Positions 55,563-64,000 of a DNA stretch of 64,000 nt are shown in pieces. Made by a program: the position numbers and the translations under genes. How positions within the stretch are numbered: the stretch's first letter is position 1; every line of letters begins with the position of its first letter. Origin of the DNA: Streptomyces sp. NRRL WC-3618 (GTDB lineage Bacteria > Actinomycetota > Actinomycetes > Streptomycetales > Streptomycetaceae); the NCBI RefSeq assembly GCF_001280005.1, contig NZ_LGDW01000118.1, positions 122,101 through 186,100 on the forward strand. The letters run 5' to 3'. The notes under the pieces are model-generated. The model saw only the letters and a program-made list of their open reading frames with translations, ran no database searches and was not told the origin of the DNA.

Positions 55563-55681
55563 GGGGGATTCCGTGCTCCTTCAAGGATGCCAGGACGTCC
55601 GGGTGTTCCGAACCAGGGAGGGGCAGGGCGGGTCACTCGCCCGGGTGAGACAGATCCCACTGACCGTCAGGTGTTCGAACG

Positions 55682-57424
55682 TCAGCCGTCCGCTCTGGCC
55701 GCCGCCAGCAACTCCTCCGCGTGTGCCCGCGCCGTCTCCGAGTCCTCCTGCCCGGCCAGCATCCGCGACAGCTCCCGTACCCGTTCCTCGCCCTCCAGCA
55801 CCTTGACGCCCGACCGGGTCACCGACCCGTCGTTGGTCTTCTCCACCAGCAGCTGCCGGTCGGCGAACGCGGCGACCTGCGGCAGGTGCGTCACGACGAC
55901 GACCTGGGCACTCTTCGCCAGCTTGGCCAGCCGCCGCCCGATCTCCACGGCCGCCTTGCCGCCCACCCCGGCGTCGACCTCGTCGAACAGATAGGTGGGC
56001 ACCGGATCGGTCCCCGCGAACACGACCTCCACGGCCAGCATCACCCGAGACAGCTCACCCCCGGACGCGCCCTTGGCGATGGGCCGGGCGGGCGCCCCTG
56101 GATGCGGGGCGAGCAGCAGTTCGACCTCGTCGGCGCCGGACGGTCCGTAGGCGACGGTACGCCCGTCGACCTCGACCCCCTCCGGGTCCTCGGTCTGCCG
56201 GATGTCGAACGACACGCGCGCGTGGGGCATGGCGAGCGAGGCCAGCTCGGCGGTCACGGCGGCCGCGAACCGCGAGGCGGCCTCCGTCCGCGCATCCGTC
56301 AACGCCTGTGCCATGCCGCTCAGTTCGCGGCGCAGGGAGTCCCGCTCGGCGGTCAGCTCACCGATCCGCTCGTCGTCGCCGTCGAGTTCGAGCAGCCGCG
56401 CCGCACCTTCCTCGGCCCAGGTGAGCACTCCGGCCACACCGGCGCCGTACTTCCGGGTCAGCGCGGTGAGCGCGGCCCGCCGTTCCTCCACGGCCGCCAG
56501 CCGCAGCGGATCGGCGTCCAGGTCGTCGGCGTACCCCGCCAGCTCCCCGGCGACGTCCCCGAGCAGGATGCCGAGCTCGCCGATCCGGTCGGCGAGCGCG
56601 GCGAGGGCCGCGTCGTGCGACCGTACGGCCTCCAGGGCCCGGTGGGCGCCCGCGACGAGCGTGGCGGCGTCGATGCCCTCGGGGTCCTCGGGGTTGCCGG
56701 CCAGGGCGGCGTGGGCGACGGTCGCGGCCGAGGCCAGCGCCTCCGCGTGACCGAGCCGCTCCGCCTCCTCGGCGAGCTCGGCGTCCTCGCCGGCCCGCGG
56801 CTCCACGGCGGCGATCTCGTCGAGCCCGTACCGCAGCATGTCGGCTTCCTGGGCCCGCTCACGCGCGCGCGTGGTGATCTCGTCCAGCTCGTTGGAGACG
56901 GCTCTCAGCCGCCGGTACGCCTCCGCGTACTTGGTGAGCGGCGCGGCGACCGCGTCCCCCGCGTACCGGTCGAGCGCCGCCCGCTGCCGGGACAGCTTGA
57001 GCAGCCCCTGCTGGTCGGTCTGCCCGTGCACGGCCACCAGTTCGTCGGCCAGCTCGGCCAGCACGCCCACAGGCACGGAACGCCCGCCCAGATGCGCCCG
57101 TGAACGCCCCTCGGCGGAAACGGTACGGCTGATGAGCAGCGCCCCGTCGTCCAGCTCGGCGCCGGCCTCCTCGGCCCGCAGGACGGCCGCCCCGCCCGGA
57201 GGCACGGTGATCCGCCCTTCCACGACCGCGTTCCTGGCCCCGATCCGCACCAACGCCGCATCGGCCCGCCCACCGAGCAGCAGCCCGAGGCTGGTCACGA
57301 CCATGGTCTTGCCCGCACCGGTCTCGCCCGTCACGGCAGTAAAGCCGGGCGACAACTCGACGACAGCATCGTCAATGACGCCGAGTGACCGTATCCGCAT
57401 CTCCTCCAACACGAACACGACCAT
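55682..57424 (-). CDS. recN: DNA repair protein RecN
   Basis: 580-residue SMC-like ATPase for double-strand-break repair. Walker A GETGAGKT (33-40), a long coiled coil (about 150-370) and the C-terminal signature/Walker B LSRVMLAVEVVF then YLFDEVDAGVGG. Starts MVVFVLEEMRIRSLGVIDDA; the ATG at 57400 is too close to GGAGGAG to be preferred. 214 bp downstream of nadK with a repeat element between. Confidence 0.96.
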   Translation of the reverse strand: MVVFVLEEMRIRSLGVIDDAVVELSPGFTAVTGETGAGKTMVVTSLGLLLGGRADAALVRIGARNAVVEGRITVPPGGAAVLRAEEAGAELDDGALLISRTVSAEGRSRAHLGGRSVPVGVLAELADELVAVHGQTDQQGLLKLSRQRAALDRYAGDAVAAPLTKYAEAYRRLRAVSNELDEITTRARERAQEADMLRYGLDEIAAVEPRAGEDAELAEEAERLGHAEALASAATVAHAALAGNPEDPEGIDAATLVAGAHRALEAVRSHDAALAALADRIGELGILLGDVAGELAGYADDLDADPLRLAAVEERRAALTALTRKYGAGVAGVLTWAEEGAARLLELDGDDERIGELTAERDSLRRELSGMAQALTDARTEAASRFAAAVTAELASLAMPHARVSFDIRQTEDPEGVEVDGRTVAYGPSGADEVELLLAPHPGAPARPIAKGASGGELSRVMLAVEVVFAGTDPVPTYLFDEVDAGVGGKAAVEIGRRLAKLAKSAQVVVVTHLPQVAAFADRQLLVEKTNDGSVTRSGVKVLEGEERVRELSRMLAGQEDSETARAHAEELLAAARADG

Positions 57425-57532
57425 ACGAGGTCAGCCACCAGAAGTGCGACGGCCCCCACCCCGTTGTCACGAACGCCCAGGTGACAAGGCCCGATAAAGG
57501 GCGCCTTGTCACCCAGGGGAGTGGACGGACGG

Positions 57533-57590
57533 TAGGGGCGCGGGGCTGTATCTGATCTGCGGCTCCGCCGCGCGGGCGCGACAAGCCACA
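57533..57590 (-). repeat. Streptomyces intergenic repeat element, copy 2
   Basis: On the minus strand, TGTGGCTTGTCGCGCCC ... GCGGCGGAGCCGCA ... CAGCCCCGCGCCCCTAC: same block order as the copy at 26873-26927, inverted relative to it. Between nadK and recN. Confidence 0.7.
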
Positions 57591-57638
57591 GCGCACCCGC
57601 ACCCGCCATCGAATCCAAGCCACCCCCCACACACAGCG

Positions 57639-58544
57639 TCAGTGAGGAGCCCCGCGCCACCCGGAAACAGGCAACGCGAACTTCGCCACCAACCGATCGG
57701 TGAACGAGGCATGGTGCAGCCGAGCCAACCGCACCGGCACAGCCCCCCGCCGAACCTCCACCCGCGCCCCGGGCGGCAACTCCACAGTCCGCCGCCCGTC
57801 ACACCACAGCACCCCCGGAGGAATGTGCGGCAGAACCTCCACAGCGAGCACGGAATCCGGCGACGTCACCAACGGCTTCGCGAACAGCGCGTGCGCACTG
57901 ATCGGCACCATCAACAGCGCCTCCACCTCGGGCCACACCACAGGCCCACCCGCGGAGAAGGCGTAGGCGGTCGACCCGGTGGGCGTCGACAGACAGATGC
58001 CGTCACACCCGAACCCGGTCACCGGCCGCCCGTCGATCTCCAGCACGACCTCGAGCAGCTTCTCCGCGGACACCTTCTGCACGGCCGCCTCGTTCAGCGC
58101 CCAGTCTGTGTGCACGATGTTCCCGTTCTGGTGGACGACGACGTCGATGGTCATCCGTTCCTCGACCTCGTACGCCTTCGTCACCACCCGGTCGACAACC
58201 TTGTCGAGGTCGTCGCGCTCGGCCTCGGCGAGGAAGCCGACGCTACCGAGGTTGACGCCGAGCATCGGCACCCCGGACGCCCGGGCGAACTCGGCGCCGC
58301 GCAGCAGCGTCCCGTCGCCGCCCAGCACGATGAGCAGCTCGCAGCCGTCGAGACACTGTGCGGTGGCCTCCTCGATCAGCTCCACCTCCGGCGGCAGCGG
58401 CAGGTCGGCCGCCTCCGCCGCGAGCACCCGCACCCCGAGTCCGGAGCGCACCAGCCCCTGGACCACCAGTTCGGCACTTCTGATCGCGGCCGGCCGCCCG
58501 GTGTGGGCGAGCAGGAAAACAGTACGATCTCGGGTCGTAGTCAA
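57639..58544 (-). CDS. nadK: NAD kinase
   Basis: 301 residues, phosphorylates NAD to NADP. GGDGT motif at 75-79 (IVLGGDGTLLRGAEF), NLGSVGFLAEAE, and PTGSTAYAFSAGGP with conserved Asp in CDGICLSTPTG. TTG 58544 overlaps the tlyA stop by 4 bp (TTGA), a coupled start. Part of small gene - tlyA - nadK - recN, conserved in actinobacteria. Confidence 0.96.
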   Translation of the reverse strand: MTTTRDRTVFLLAHTGRPAAIRSAELVVQGLVRSGLGVRVLAAEAADLPLPPEVELIEEATAQCLDGCELLIVLGGDGTLLRGAEFARASGVPMLGVNLGSVGFLAEAERDDLDKVVDRVVTKAYEVEERMTIDVVVHQNGNIVHTDWALNEAAVQKVSAEKLLEVVLEIDGRPVTGFGCDGICLSTPTGSTAYAFSAGGPVVWPEVEALLMVPISAHALFAKPLVTSPDSVLAVEVLPHIPPGVLWCDGRRTVELPPGARVEVRRGAVPVRLARLHHASFTDRLVAKFALPVSGWRGAPH

Positions 58545-59356
58545 CGAGGCCCCTCCGCCACTGCACGGTCAACATCGGCCGGGTTGAGTTCGGGTGCGCC
58601 GGCCCGCAGCCACAGAAAGTACTCGACGTTCCCCGACGGCCCGGGCAGCGGGCTGGCGGTCACGCCCTGTACACCCAGCCCCAACTGCCCGGCACGGGCG
58701 GCAACTCCACGTACCGCCTCGGCACGCAGTTCGGGACTGCGTACGACTCCTCCACTGCCCAGTCGTTCCTTCCCCACCTCGAACTGTGGTTTGACCATCA
58801 TCACCAGGTCGGCATCGGGTGCCGCGCACCGCGCAAGGGCGGGCAGCACGAGACCGAGCGGGATGAAGGACAGATCCCCCACGACAAGATCCACTGGTTC
58901 CCCATCGATCGCTTCGAGCGTCAACTCGCGTACGTTCGTACGGTCCTTGACGGTGACGCGTTCATCGCTTTGGAGAGACCACGCGAGTTGTCCGTACCCC
59001 ACGTCCACGGCGACGACGTGCGCGACACCGGCGCGCAGCAGTACGTCGGTGAATCCGCCGGTGGACGCGCCGGCGTCCAGCGCCCGCCGTCCGCCGACCT
59101 TCAGCCCCTGCGGTACGAAGACCTCCAGGGCACCCGCGAGCTTGTGGCCGCCCCGGGAGACGTACTCGGGATCGTTGTCGTCGGTCACGACGACGATCGC
59201 CGCGGCGGTCTCCACCTGGGTGGCGGGCTTGGTCGCGACGGTCTTGCCGACGGTGACCCGCCCGGCGGCGATCAGCTGGCTCGCGTGCTCACGCGAGCGC
59301 GCGAGCTTCCGCCGCACCAGCTCGGCGTCAAGACGGCGGCGTGCCACTCCTGCCAC
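58541..59356 (-). CDS. tlyA: TlyA-type rRNA (cytidine-2'-O)-methyltransferase
   Basis: 271 residues. S4 RNA-binding domain (about 1-60: RLDAELVRRKLARSREHASQ) followed by an FtsJ-like Rossmann methyltransferase: RRALDAGASTGGFTDVLLRA (SAM motif), VVAVDVGYGQLAWSLQ, VDLVVGDLSFIPL and MMVKPQFEVGKE (Lys of the catalytic tetrad). In mycobacteria TlyA methylates 16S/23S rRNA and gives capreomycin sensitivity. GTG 59356 has AGGAG 11 bases upstream. Confidence 0.94.
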   Translation of the reverse strand: MAGVARRRLDAELVRRKLARSREHASQLIAAGRVTVGKTVATKPATQVETAAAIVVVTDDNDPEYVSRGGHKLAGALEVFVPQGLKVGGRRALDAGASTGGFTDVLLRAGVAHVVAVDVGYGQLAWSLQSDERVTVKDRTNVRELTLEAIDGEPVDLVVGDLSFIPLGLVLPALARCAAPDADLVMMVKPQFEVGKERLGSGGVVRSPELRAEAVRGVAARAGQLGLGVQGVTASPLPGPSGNVEYFLWLRAGAPELNPADVDRAVAEGPR

Positions 59357-59363
59357 GTTCGGT

Positions 59364-59708
59364 TCAGCTCCTGGGGTCGTACGTCGTCGGGGGCGCCGGA
59401 GGTCCCGGGCGGGCGTCGAGCGCGGTGAGCGCGTCGCGCAGCCCCCGGTGTACATCCTCGTACACCTCCACATGTCCGTCCGTGGCGAGGTGGTCGGCGT
59501 CACCGAGCCGCGCGAGCTGGGCGTCGACGTCCGCGTTGCCCGTGGACACGCAGGGGATGTTCAGCGGGGCCGGGGCGGCGGGGCCGGCGCCGGATTCGCC
59601 GGCCGCCTCCGCGGCCACGTCCGAAGCCGCGTCGCAAGCCGTGTCCGTAGCCGAAACCGGAACCGGTTTCCCCTCCGGGCCCTCGGCCGAGGGCACTGAG
59701 TCGTTCAT
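59364..59708 (-). CDS. Small conserved hypothetical protein upstream of tlyA
   Basis: 114 residues. A variable Ala/Ser-rich N-terminus (1-50) precedes a conserved acidic helix region (about 55-95: NADVDAQLARLGDADHLATD, GHVEVYEDVHRGLRDALTAL). No domain recognised. ATG 59708. Ends 7 bp before the tlyA start, so the two are co-transcribed; divergent from the SCP2 gene with 42 bp between. Confidence 0.8.
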   Translation of the reverse strand: MNDSVPSAEGPEGKPVPVSATDTACDAASDVAAEAAGESGAGPAAPAPLNIPCVSTGNADVDAQLARLGDADHLATDGHVEVYEDVHRGLRDALTALDARPGPPAPPTTYDPRS

Positions 59709-59750
59709 GCCCTGACGCTACCGCGAACGGCTGAGGTACCGTCGTGCCCG

Positions 59751-60098
59751 ATGGCGACGATTGAGGAGTGCCGCAGCGCACTCGACAGGCTCTCGGACAA
59801 CATGACGGGCGCGAACGGGGACGTACGCGAGGCGGCGGCCCTGGACCGCTCGCTGAGCTGCCGTATCACCGATCTGGACGTCACCTTCGTGGGACGTCTG
59901 CAAGGCGGCCGTATCGAGGTCCAGGACACCCTCCAGGGCCCACCCCGGGAGAAGGCCGAGATCAGGCTCACCATGTCCGGCGACGATCTGCTGGCGATGG
60001 TGGCCGGCGAGCTGAACTTCGCGAAGGCGTGGGGCTCGGGGCGGGTGAAGCTGGAGGCGAGCCTGCGGGACCTGTACCGCCTCAGAAAACTTCTGTAG
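59751..60098 (+). CDS. SCP2 sterol-binding-domain protein
   Basis: 115 residues forming one SCP2-type lipid-binding domain: LDRSLSCRITDLDVTFVGRL, EIRLTMSGDDLLAMVAGELN, FAKAWGSGRVKLEASLRDLY. Probably binds a hydrophobic ligand. ATG 59751 is preceded by TACCGT 8 bases upstream without ribosome site (leaderless candidate). Converges on the HAD gene. Confidence 0.9.
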   Translation: MATIEECRSALDRLSDNMTGANGDVREAAALDRSLSCRITDLDVTFVGRLQGGRIEVQDTLQGPPREKAEIRLTMSGDDLLAMVAGELNFAKAWGSGRVKLEASLRDLYRLRKLL

Positions 60099-60186
60099 CA
60101 ACCTTCGTACGCGCCGCGCGCACGGCACATAGCGGTCGGTGCGTTCGGCGACCCCGGTCGACTCCCCCTCGCTGCTGCGTGCCCCC

Positions 60187-61215
60187 TCACAACCCCAGCC
60201 GCGCCAGCGCCTTCCCCGCGTCCAACGCGCACGCCCCGTCCCCCGCAGCCGTCCAGGCCGCCGCACAGAGCGCGCGAAGCCCGTCGAGCGCCTCCCCGTC
60301 CCCTGTCAGCTCCAGCCGCTCCTCCCCCGCCGTGGCCGTCCACCCCCCGCACCGGAAACCGTCGCCCGCGTCCGTCACCTCGGGCTGCCCGGTCAGCAGA
60401 CCCCTCAGATCGGCGTCGACGTAGGTGGGCCGGTGCTGCGGCGGCGCGGCCAGCAGCTGCGCGCCGTCCGCCACGCCGGTCAGCACCAGCAGCGAGTCGA
60501 CGTCCCCGTTGAACGCGCCTTCGATGTCCGTGTCCAGCCGGTCCCCGACGACCAGGGGCCGCTTCGCACCGGTCCTCAGCACTGTCTCCCGGTGCATGGG
60601 CGGCAACGGCTTGCCCGCCACCTGCGGTTCGGCCCCGGTCGCGATGCGCACGACCTCCACCGCGGCCCCGTTGCCCGGCGCGATCCCGCGTGCGCTCGGA
60701 ATCGTCAGGTCGGTGTTGGACGCGAACCAGGGCACCCCACGCGCGATGGCGTAGCACGCCTCCGCGAACCGTCCCCAGGGCAACTCGGGCCCGCCGTACC
60801 CCTGTACGACGGCCACCGGCTCGTCCTCGGCCGACTCGACGGGCTCGAGCCCGCGCTCCCGCAGCGCGACCCGCAGCCCCTCACCGCCGATCACCAGCAC
60901 GCGCGCCCCCGCCGGCACCTGGTCGGCGATCAGCCGGGCCACTGCCTGAGCCGAGGTGATGACGTCCGAGCCCTCCGTCGCTATGCCCAGCTCGGTGAGG
61001 TGCTCGGCCACGGCGTCCGGCGTACGCAACGCGTTGTTGGTGACATAGGCGAGCCGCATCCCACCGTCACGGGCGACACCGAGCGACTCGACGGCGTGCA
61101 CGATCGCGTTGCCCCCCGCGTACACCACCCCGTCGAGGTCGAGCAGCGCCGTGTCGTACGCCTCGCTGAGGGCCCGCGTACTGCCCTCGGGCCGTGTCCT
61201 GGCGGTCTGGCTCAT
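60187..61215 (-). CDS. HAD-superfamily phosphatase, NagD-like
   Basis: 342 residues. HAD motif I is LLDLDGVVYAGG, cap subtype C2A follows, motif II is LAYVTNNALRTP, motif III/IV are GKPLPPMHRE and VVGDRLDTDIEGA. A C-terminal extension of about 70 residues follows (WTATAGEERLELTGDGEALD). NagD/AraL-like enzymes hydrolyse sugar phosphates, nucleotides or glycerol-P. Starts at ATG 61215, divergent from the DUF1015 gene. Confidence 0.92.
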   Translation of the reverse strand: MSQTARTRPEGSTRALSEAYDTALLDLDGVVYAGGNAIVHAVESLGVARDGGMRLAYVTNNALRTPDAVAEHLTELGIATEGSDVITSAQAVARLIADQVPAGARVLVIGGEGLRVALRERGLEPVESAEDEPVAVVQGYGGPELPWGRFAEACYAIARGVPWFASNTDLTIPSARGIAPGNGAAVEVVRIATGAEPQVAGKPLPPMHRETVLRTGAKRPLVVGDRLDTDIEGAFNGDVDSLLVLTGVADGAQLLAAPPQHRPTYVDADLRGLLTGQPEVTDAGDGFRCGGWTATAGEERLELTGDGEALDGLRALCAAAWTAAGDGACALDAGKALARLGL

Positions 61216-61288
61216 TTGCGCATCGCTCCTCGGTCGACCGGCTTTCCCCGATCATCCCCCATGGCACTGACAGCCCTACGATGCACCA

Positions 61289-62593
61289 ATGAACTCTGCA
61301 GGTCCCGCGGACGTACCGGCTCGCATGGGCCTTCAACTGACCCCTTTCCGGGGGCTTCGCTACGACCCCGACCGGGTCGGCAGCCTGGCCGCCGTGACCT
61401 CTCCGCCGTACGACGTCATCGTGCGCCCGGACGGCCTGATACATCTCGAGTCGGCCGACCCGCACAACATCGTCCGGCTCATCCTCCCCCAGGCGGCGAC
61501 CCCGTCCATCCGCAACGAACAGGCCGCCGACACCCTCGACGACTGGCTGGCCGAAGGCATCCTGACCACCGACCCCGAACCCGCCCTGTACGTCTACGAG
61601 CAGCGCGACCCGACCGGCCACCTCCAGCGCGGGGTGATCGGCGCCCTGCGCCTGTCGGAGCCGTCGGAGCGCGTCGTTCTGCCCCACGAGGACGTCATGC
61701 CGCATGTGGTGGCGGAACGCGCGGCCCTGATGCGCGCCACCTACGCGAACCTGGAACCTCTCCTCCTGACCTACCGGAGCGGCAATTCGGCCGACGCGTC
61801 GCCGTACGCCACGAGCACGGTGGTCGAACGCGTGGCCACCCGCCCCCCGTTGCTCGCGACGACCACGGAGGACGGTTTCAGCCATCGTCTGTGGGCGGTC
61901 ACCGACCCTGCCGAACTGGCAGGGATCCAGGCGGATCTGGCGAATCATCAGGCCCTCATCGCCGACGGCCACCACCGCTGGGCGACGTATCTGCGTCTAC
62001 GCGCGGAGCATGCGTCCCCCAGCCCCTGGGACCACGGTCTGGTACTCCTCGTGGACACCGCCCGCTACCCGCTGCGCGTCCGCGCGATCCACCGCCTCCT
62101 GCACGGCCTCCCGGTCCCCGAGGCCCTGTCAGCCCTGGAGGGCCACTTCCGGGTACGTCACCTGGCGGCCCCGCTCCCTGAGGCGCTCACGGCCCTCGCG
62201 GAGGCGGCCACCGCTGGCAACGCCTTCCTCCTGGCCGGCGACGGCGCCTTCCACCTCCTGGACCGCCCCGACGAGGGCCTTCTGGCCCGTACGATCCCGG
62301 CCGATCGTCCACAGGCCTGGCGCACCCTGGACGCGACGGTCCTGCACGCGACGCTGCTCGCCCACATCTGGCGCATTCCCGAGGACTCACCGGCGCGCAT
62401 CGCGTACATCCACGACACCGCGGCAACGGTGGAGAAGGCGGAACGGGACGGCGGGACGGCGGTCCTGATGCACCCGGTCCGCGAGGAGGTCGTACGAGAC
62501 CTGGCCCGCCAGGGCGTGACGATGCCCCGCAAGTCGACGTCGTTCGGCCCCAAGCCGGCCTCGGGCCTGGTCCTGCGCAGCCTCGCGCACTGA
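61289..62593 (+). CDS. DUF1015 family protein (SerK-like)
   Basis: 434 residues. Family signatures: LTPFRGLRYDPDRVGSLAAV, TSPPYDVI, NIVRLILP, HEDVMPHVVAERAALMRATY and the putative catalytic IADGHHRWATYLRLR. DUF1015 includes the ADP-dependent serine kinase SerK of archaea, but actinobacterial members are uncharacterised. ATG 61289 has TACGAT 6 bases upstream and no ribosome site (leaderless candidate). Terminated by the hairpin at 62601. Confidence 0.9.
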   Translation: MNSAGPADVPARMGLQLTPFRGLRYDPDRVGSLAAVTSPPYDVIVRPDGLIHLESADPHNIVRLILPQAATPSIRNEQAADTLDDWLAEGILTTDPEPALYVYEQRDPTGHLQRGVIGALRLSEPSERVVLPHEDVMPHVVAERAALMRATYANLEPLLLTYRSGNSADASPYATSTVVERVATRPPLLATTTEDGFSHRLWAVTDPAELAGIQADLANHQALIADGHHRWATYLRLRAEHASPSPWDHGLVLLVDTARYPLRVRAIHRLLHGLPVPEALSALEGHFRVRHLAAPLPEALTALAEAATAGNAFLLAGDGAFHLLDRPDEGLLARTIPADRPQAWRTLDATVLHATLLAHIWRIPEDSPARIAYIHDTAATVEKAERDGGTAVLMHPVREEVVRDLARQGVTMPRKSTSFGPKPASGLVLRSLAH

Positions 62594-62600
62594 AACGCAG

Positions 62601-62633
62601 AAGGGCGGGACCCCTGACCGGGATCCCGCCCTT
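62601..62633. terminator. Bidirectional terminator between DUF1015 and TPR genes
   Basis: AAGGGCGGGA.CCC - TGACC - GGG.TCCCGCCCTT: 10-bp plus 3-bp arms with one mismatch, in a 56-bp convergent gap. Confidence 0.88.
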
Positions 62634-62649
62634 CACCGATTACCGCAGG

Positions 62650-64000
62650 TCAGCGCTGGCTGCCCTCATCGTCGCCCGGAACGTCGTCGTCGCTGTCGTC
62701 GCTGTCGTCATCTGCGACGCTGTCAGCCACTTCAACAGTCCCGACCGTCGCGCCGGACTCGATCACGACGGGCTCGACGCCCTCGCTCGCGTCCTCGCCT
62801 TCGCCGTCGTCCTCATTCTCATTCTCATCCTCGTCGAAGGCATCGACGAACTCCACGCCGTCCAGCTCGGCAAGGCGATCCGAGGCGTTCGTGCTGCCGT
62901 CCTTGTCGGACTCGATGGCCTTGGCGAACCACTCCCGCGCCTCGTCCTCACGCCCGGCCGCCAGCAGCGCGTCGGCATACGCGTACCGCAGTCGCGCGGT
63001 CCACGGCTGCACCGAGTTGGAAGCCAGCTCGGGGCTCTGCAGGGTCACGATGGCCGCGTCCAGCTGATCCATGTCACGCCGGGCACCGGCCGCGACGAGC
63101 CGCATCTCGACCTGCCCGGCCTTGTCCAGCTTGTGCACCTCGGGCGCTCCGGCCATGTCGAGCGCCTTCTCGGGCCGCCCGAGTCCACGCTCGCAGTCGG
63201 CCATGACAGGCCACAGATCGACGTTCCCCGTCATCCTGCGAGCCGCACGGAACTCGGCCAGCGCCTCGCTGTACTTCTGGCTGGCGTACGCGGCGAACCC
63301 GGCCGCCTCTCGCACGGCGGCCACACGCGAAGCCAGCCGCAGAGCCACCCGCGAGTACCCGTAGGCACCCTCGGGGTCCTCGTCGATGAGCCGGGCGACC
63401 ATCACCAGGTTCTTGGAGACCTCCTCAGCCAGCCCCTTGGGCAGGCTCATGAGCTCCTGGCGTACGTCCTTGTCGATCTCGTCGCCCGTGACGTCCTCGT
63501 CGATCGGCAGCCGCTTGATCGGCTCCCGGTCCCGGTCACGCTCGTCACGGAACCGCCCACCATCGCGCCGGTCATCGCCCCGACGGTCGTCACGCCCCCG
63601 GAAACCGCCGCCGCCACCGGGGCGTCCCCCACGGTCGTCCCGCCCACGGAACCCACCACCGTCGGCGGGCCGGCCGCCGCGGTCGTCACTCCGGCCACGG
63701 AACCCACCGCGATCGTCGTCCCGACGGACGAAGCCACCGCGCTCACCACGGCTGTCATCGCGACGGAACCCGCCACGGTCGTCCTCACGCCGGAAGCCAC
63801 CACGATCGCCTTCACGACGGTCGTCACGCCCACGGAAGCCACCGCCGGCGGGGCGACCACCTCGGTCGTCGTCACGCCGGAAACCACCACCGGCCGGACG
63901 GCCACCACGGTCGTCATCACGCCGGAAACCACCACCGGCCGGACGCCCACCACGGTCGTCATCACGCCGGAAACCACCACCGGCCGGACGCCCACCACGG
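62650..64000 (-). CDS. TPR protein with RGG-like repeats, 5' end outside window
   Basis: At least 450 codons open to the right edge, so the start is missing. The N-terminal visible part is Arg/Asp/Gly-rich with a 15-residue repeat GGFRRDDDRGGRPAG, then RFRDERDRDREPIKRLPIDE and DVTGDEIDKDVRQELMSLPK, a TPR-like helical region (RVALRLASRVAAVREAAGFA; KYSEALAEFRAARRMTG; LRYAYADALLAAGREDEARE) and a very acidic tail ending DDDVPGDDEGSQR. The ATG at 63450 is internal, since the frame continues with conserved sequence upstream. Function unknown; RGG-type repeats suggest RNA association. Part of the conserved actinobacterial locus after DUF1015. Confidence 0.85.
   Translation of the reverse strand, partial: RGGRPAGGGFRRDDDRGGRPAGGGFRRDDDRGGRPAGGGFRRDDDRGGRPAGGGFRGRDDRREGDRGGFRREDDRGGFRRDDSRGERGGFVRRDDDRGGFRGRSDDRGGRPADGGGFRGRDDRGGRPGGGGGFRGRDDRRGDDRRDGGRFRDERDRDREPIKRLPIDEDVTGDEIDKDVRQELMSLPKGLAEEVSKNLVMVARLIDEDPEGAYGYSRVALRLASRVAAVREAAGFAAYASQKYSEALAEFRAARRMTGNVDLWPVMADCERGLGRPEKALDMAGAPEVHKLDKAGQVEMRLVAAGARRDMDQLDAAIVTLQSPELASNSVQPWTARLRYAYADALLAAGREDEAREWFAKAIESDKDGSTNASDRLAELDGVEFVDAFDEDENENEDDGEGEDASEGVEPVVIESGATVGTVEVADSVADDDSDDSDDDVPGDDEGSQR
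63856..64000. repeat. 45-bp coding tandem repeat
   Basis: At least three near-identical 45-bp units (starting 63856, 63901 and 63946, plus 10 bp of a fourth) encode the 15-residue RGG-like repeat. It continues past the window edge. Confidence 0.85.

Noticed and set aside
63856..64000. Regular 45-bp repeats resembling a repeat array (CRISPR-like)
   Set aside because: There are no unique spacers; the units are contiguous, in frame and encode a protein repeat.

Overview
The window is high-GC DNA with GTG/TTG starts, GGAGG ribosome sites, 4-base GTGA/ATGA gene overlaps and families typical of mycelial actinomycetes (SepF-like SflA, streptogrisin-type protease, Rpf-LysM protein, DUF6529, DUF6643-like protein, PucR regulator). 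It is almost certainly a Streptomyces chromosome. From memory, the gene order from dnaE2 at 10.8 kb to the TPR gene at 64 kb matches the conserved core around SCO1739-SCO1786 of S. coelicolor; this was not checked by a search.

Layout. (1) 1-9.65 kb is a stress/dormancy-type island: phosphoketolase, PPK2, two tandem-domain universal stress proteins flanking an alcohol dehydrogenase, a DoxX membrane protein, a SulP transporter, a stand-alone cyclic-nucleotide-binding-type sensor and a NarL/DevR-type response regulator with no kinase beside it. Five near-identical palindromes (GGGCC-N4-GGCCC type) sit in front of these units and look like binding sites for that regulator. (2) 9.8-14.3 kb is an SOS-type mutasome: DnaE2 overlapping a shortened, probably inactive Y-family polymerase (ImuB-like), with a LexA-like box upstream. 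(3) 14.6-18.5 kb holds a streptogrisin-type protease, a truncated DUF1684 gene, an uncertain hypothetical, SflA and an acyl-CoA dehydrogenase with a palindromic operator. (4) 18.7-27.5 kb holds an MFS efflux pump, PIG-V-like mannosyltransferase, PAP2 phosphatase, I78-type inhibitor, WYL regulator, Rpf-LysM protein with a structured leader, and two Streptomyces hypotheticals. (5) 27.5-32.2 kb is the minus-strand operon aroH-tyrA / cmk-plsC-der. (6) 32.4-34.1 kb is a small envelope redox module: secreted or lipidless anchored protein, DUF6529 membrane protein and Rieske lipoprotein. (7) 34.1-37.5 kb combines two RlaP-like nucleotidyltransferases, an ADP-ribosylglycohydrolase and a NrtR-like Nudix regulator. 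This is the best candidate in the window for a little-described system, possibly RNA repair coupled to ADP-ribose/NAD sensing. (8) 37.8-48.8 kb is the chromosome-organisation operon parA - RHH-like gene - scpA - scpB - rluB, then ald, a STAND/TPR ATPase, a Nudix hydrolase and pyrG. (9) 49.3-55.4 kb holds a GH15 enzyme, a BBE-type flavoenzyme, a PucR regulator and a GT4 glycosyltransferase. (10) 55.7-64 kb holds small gene - tlyA - nadK - recN, SCP2 protein, HAD phosphatase, DUF1015 protein and a TPR protein with RGG-like repeats cut by the window end.

There is no rRNA, recognisable tRNA, insertion sequence or CRISPR array. Two intergenic repeat types common in Streptomyces occur (26.9 kb and 57.5 kb copies of one; 30.6 kb of the other). 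Both edge genes are incomplete: phosphoketolase at the left (3' end missing) and the TPR protein at the right (5' end missing). All identifications rest on reading the sequence and on remembered family motifs.
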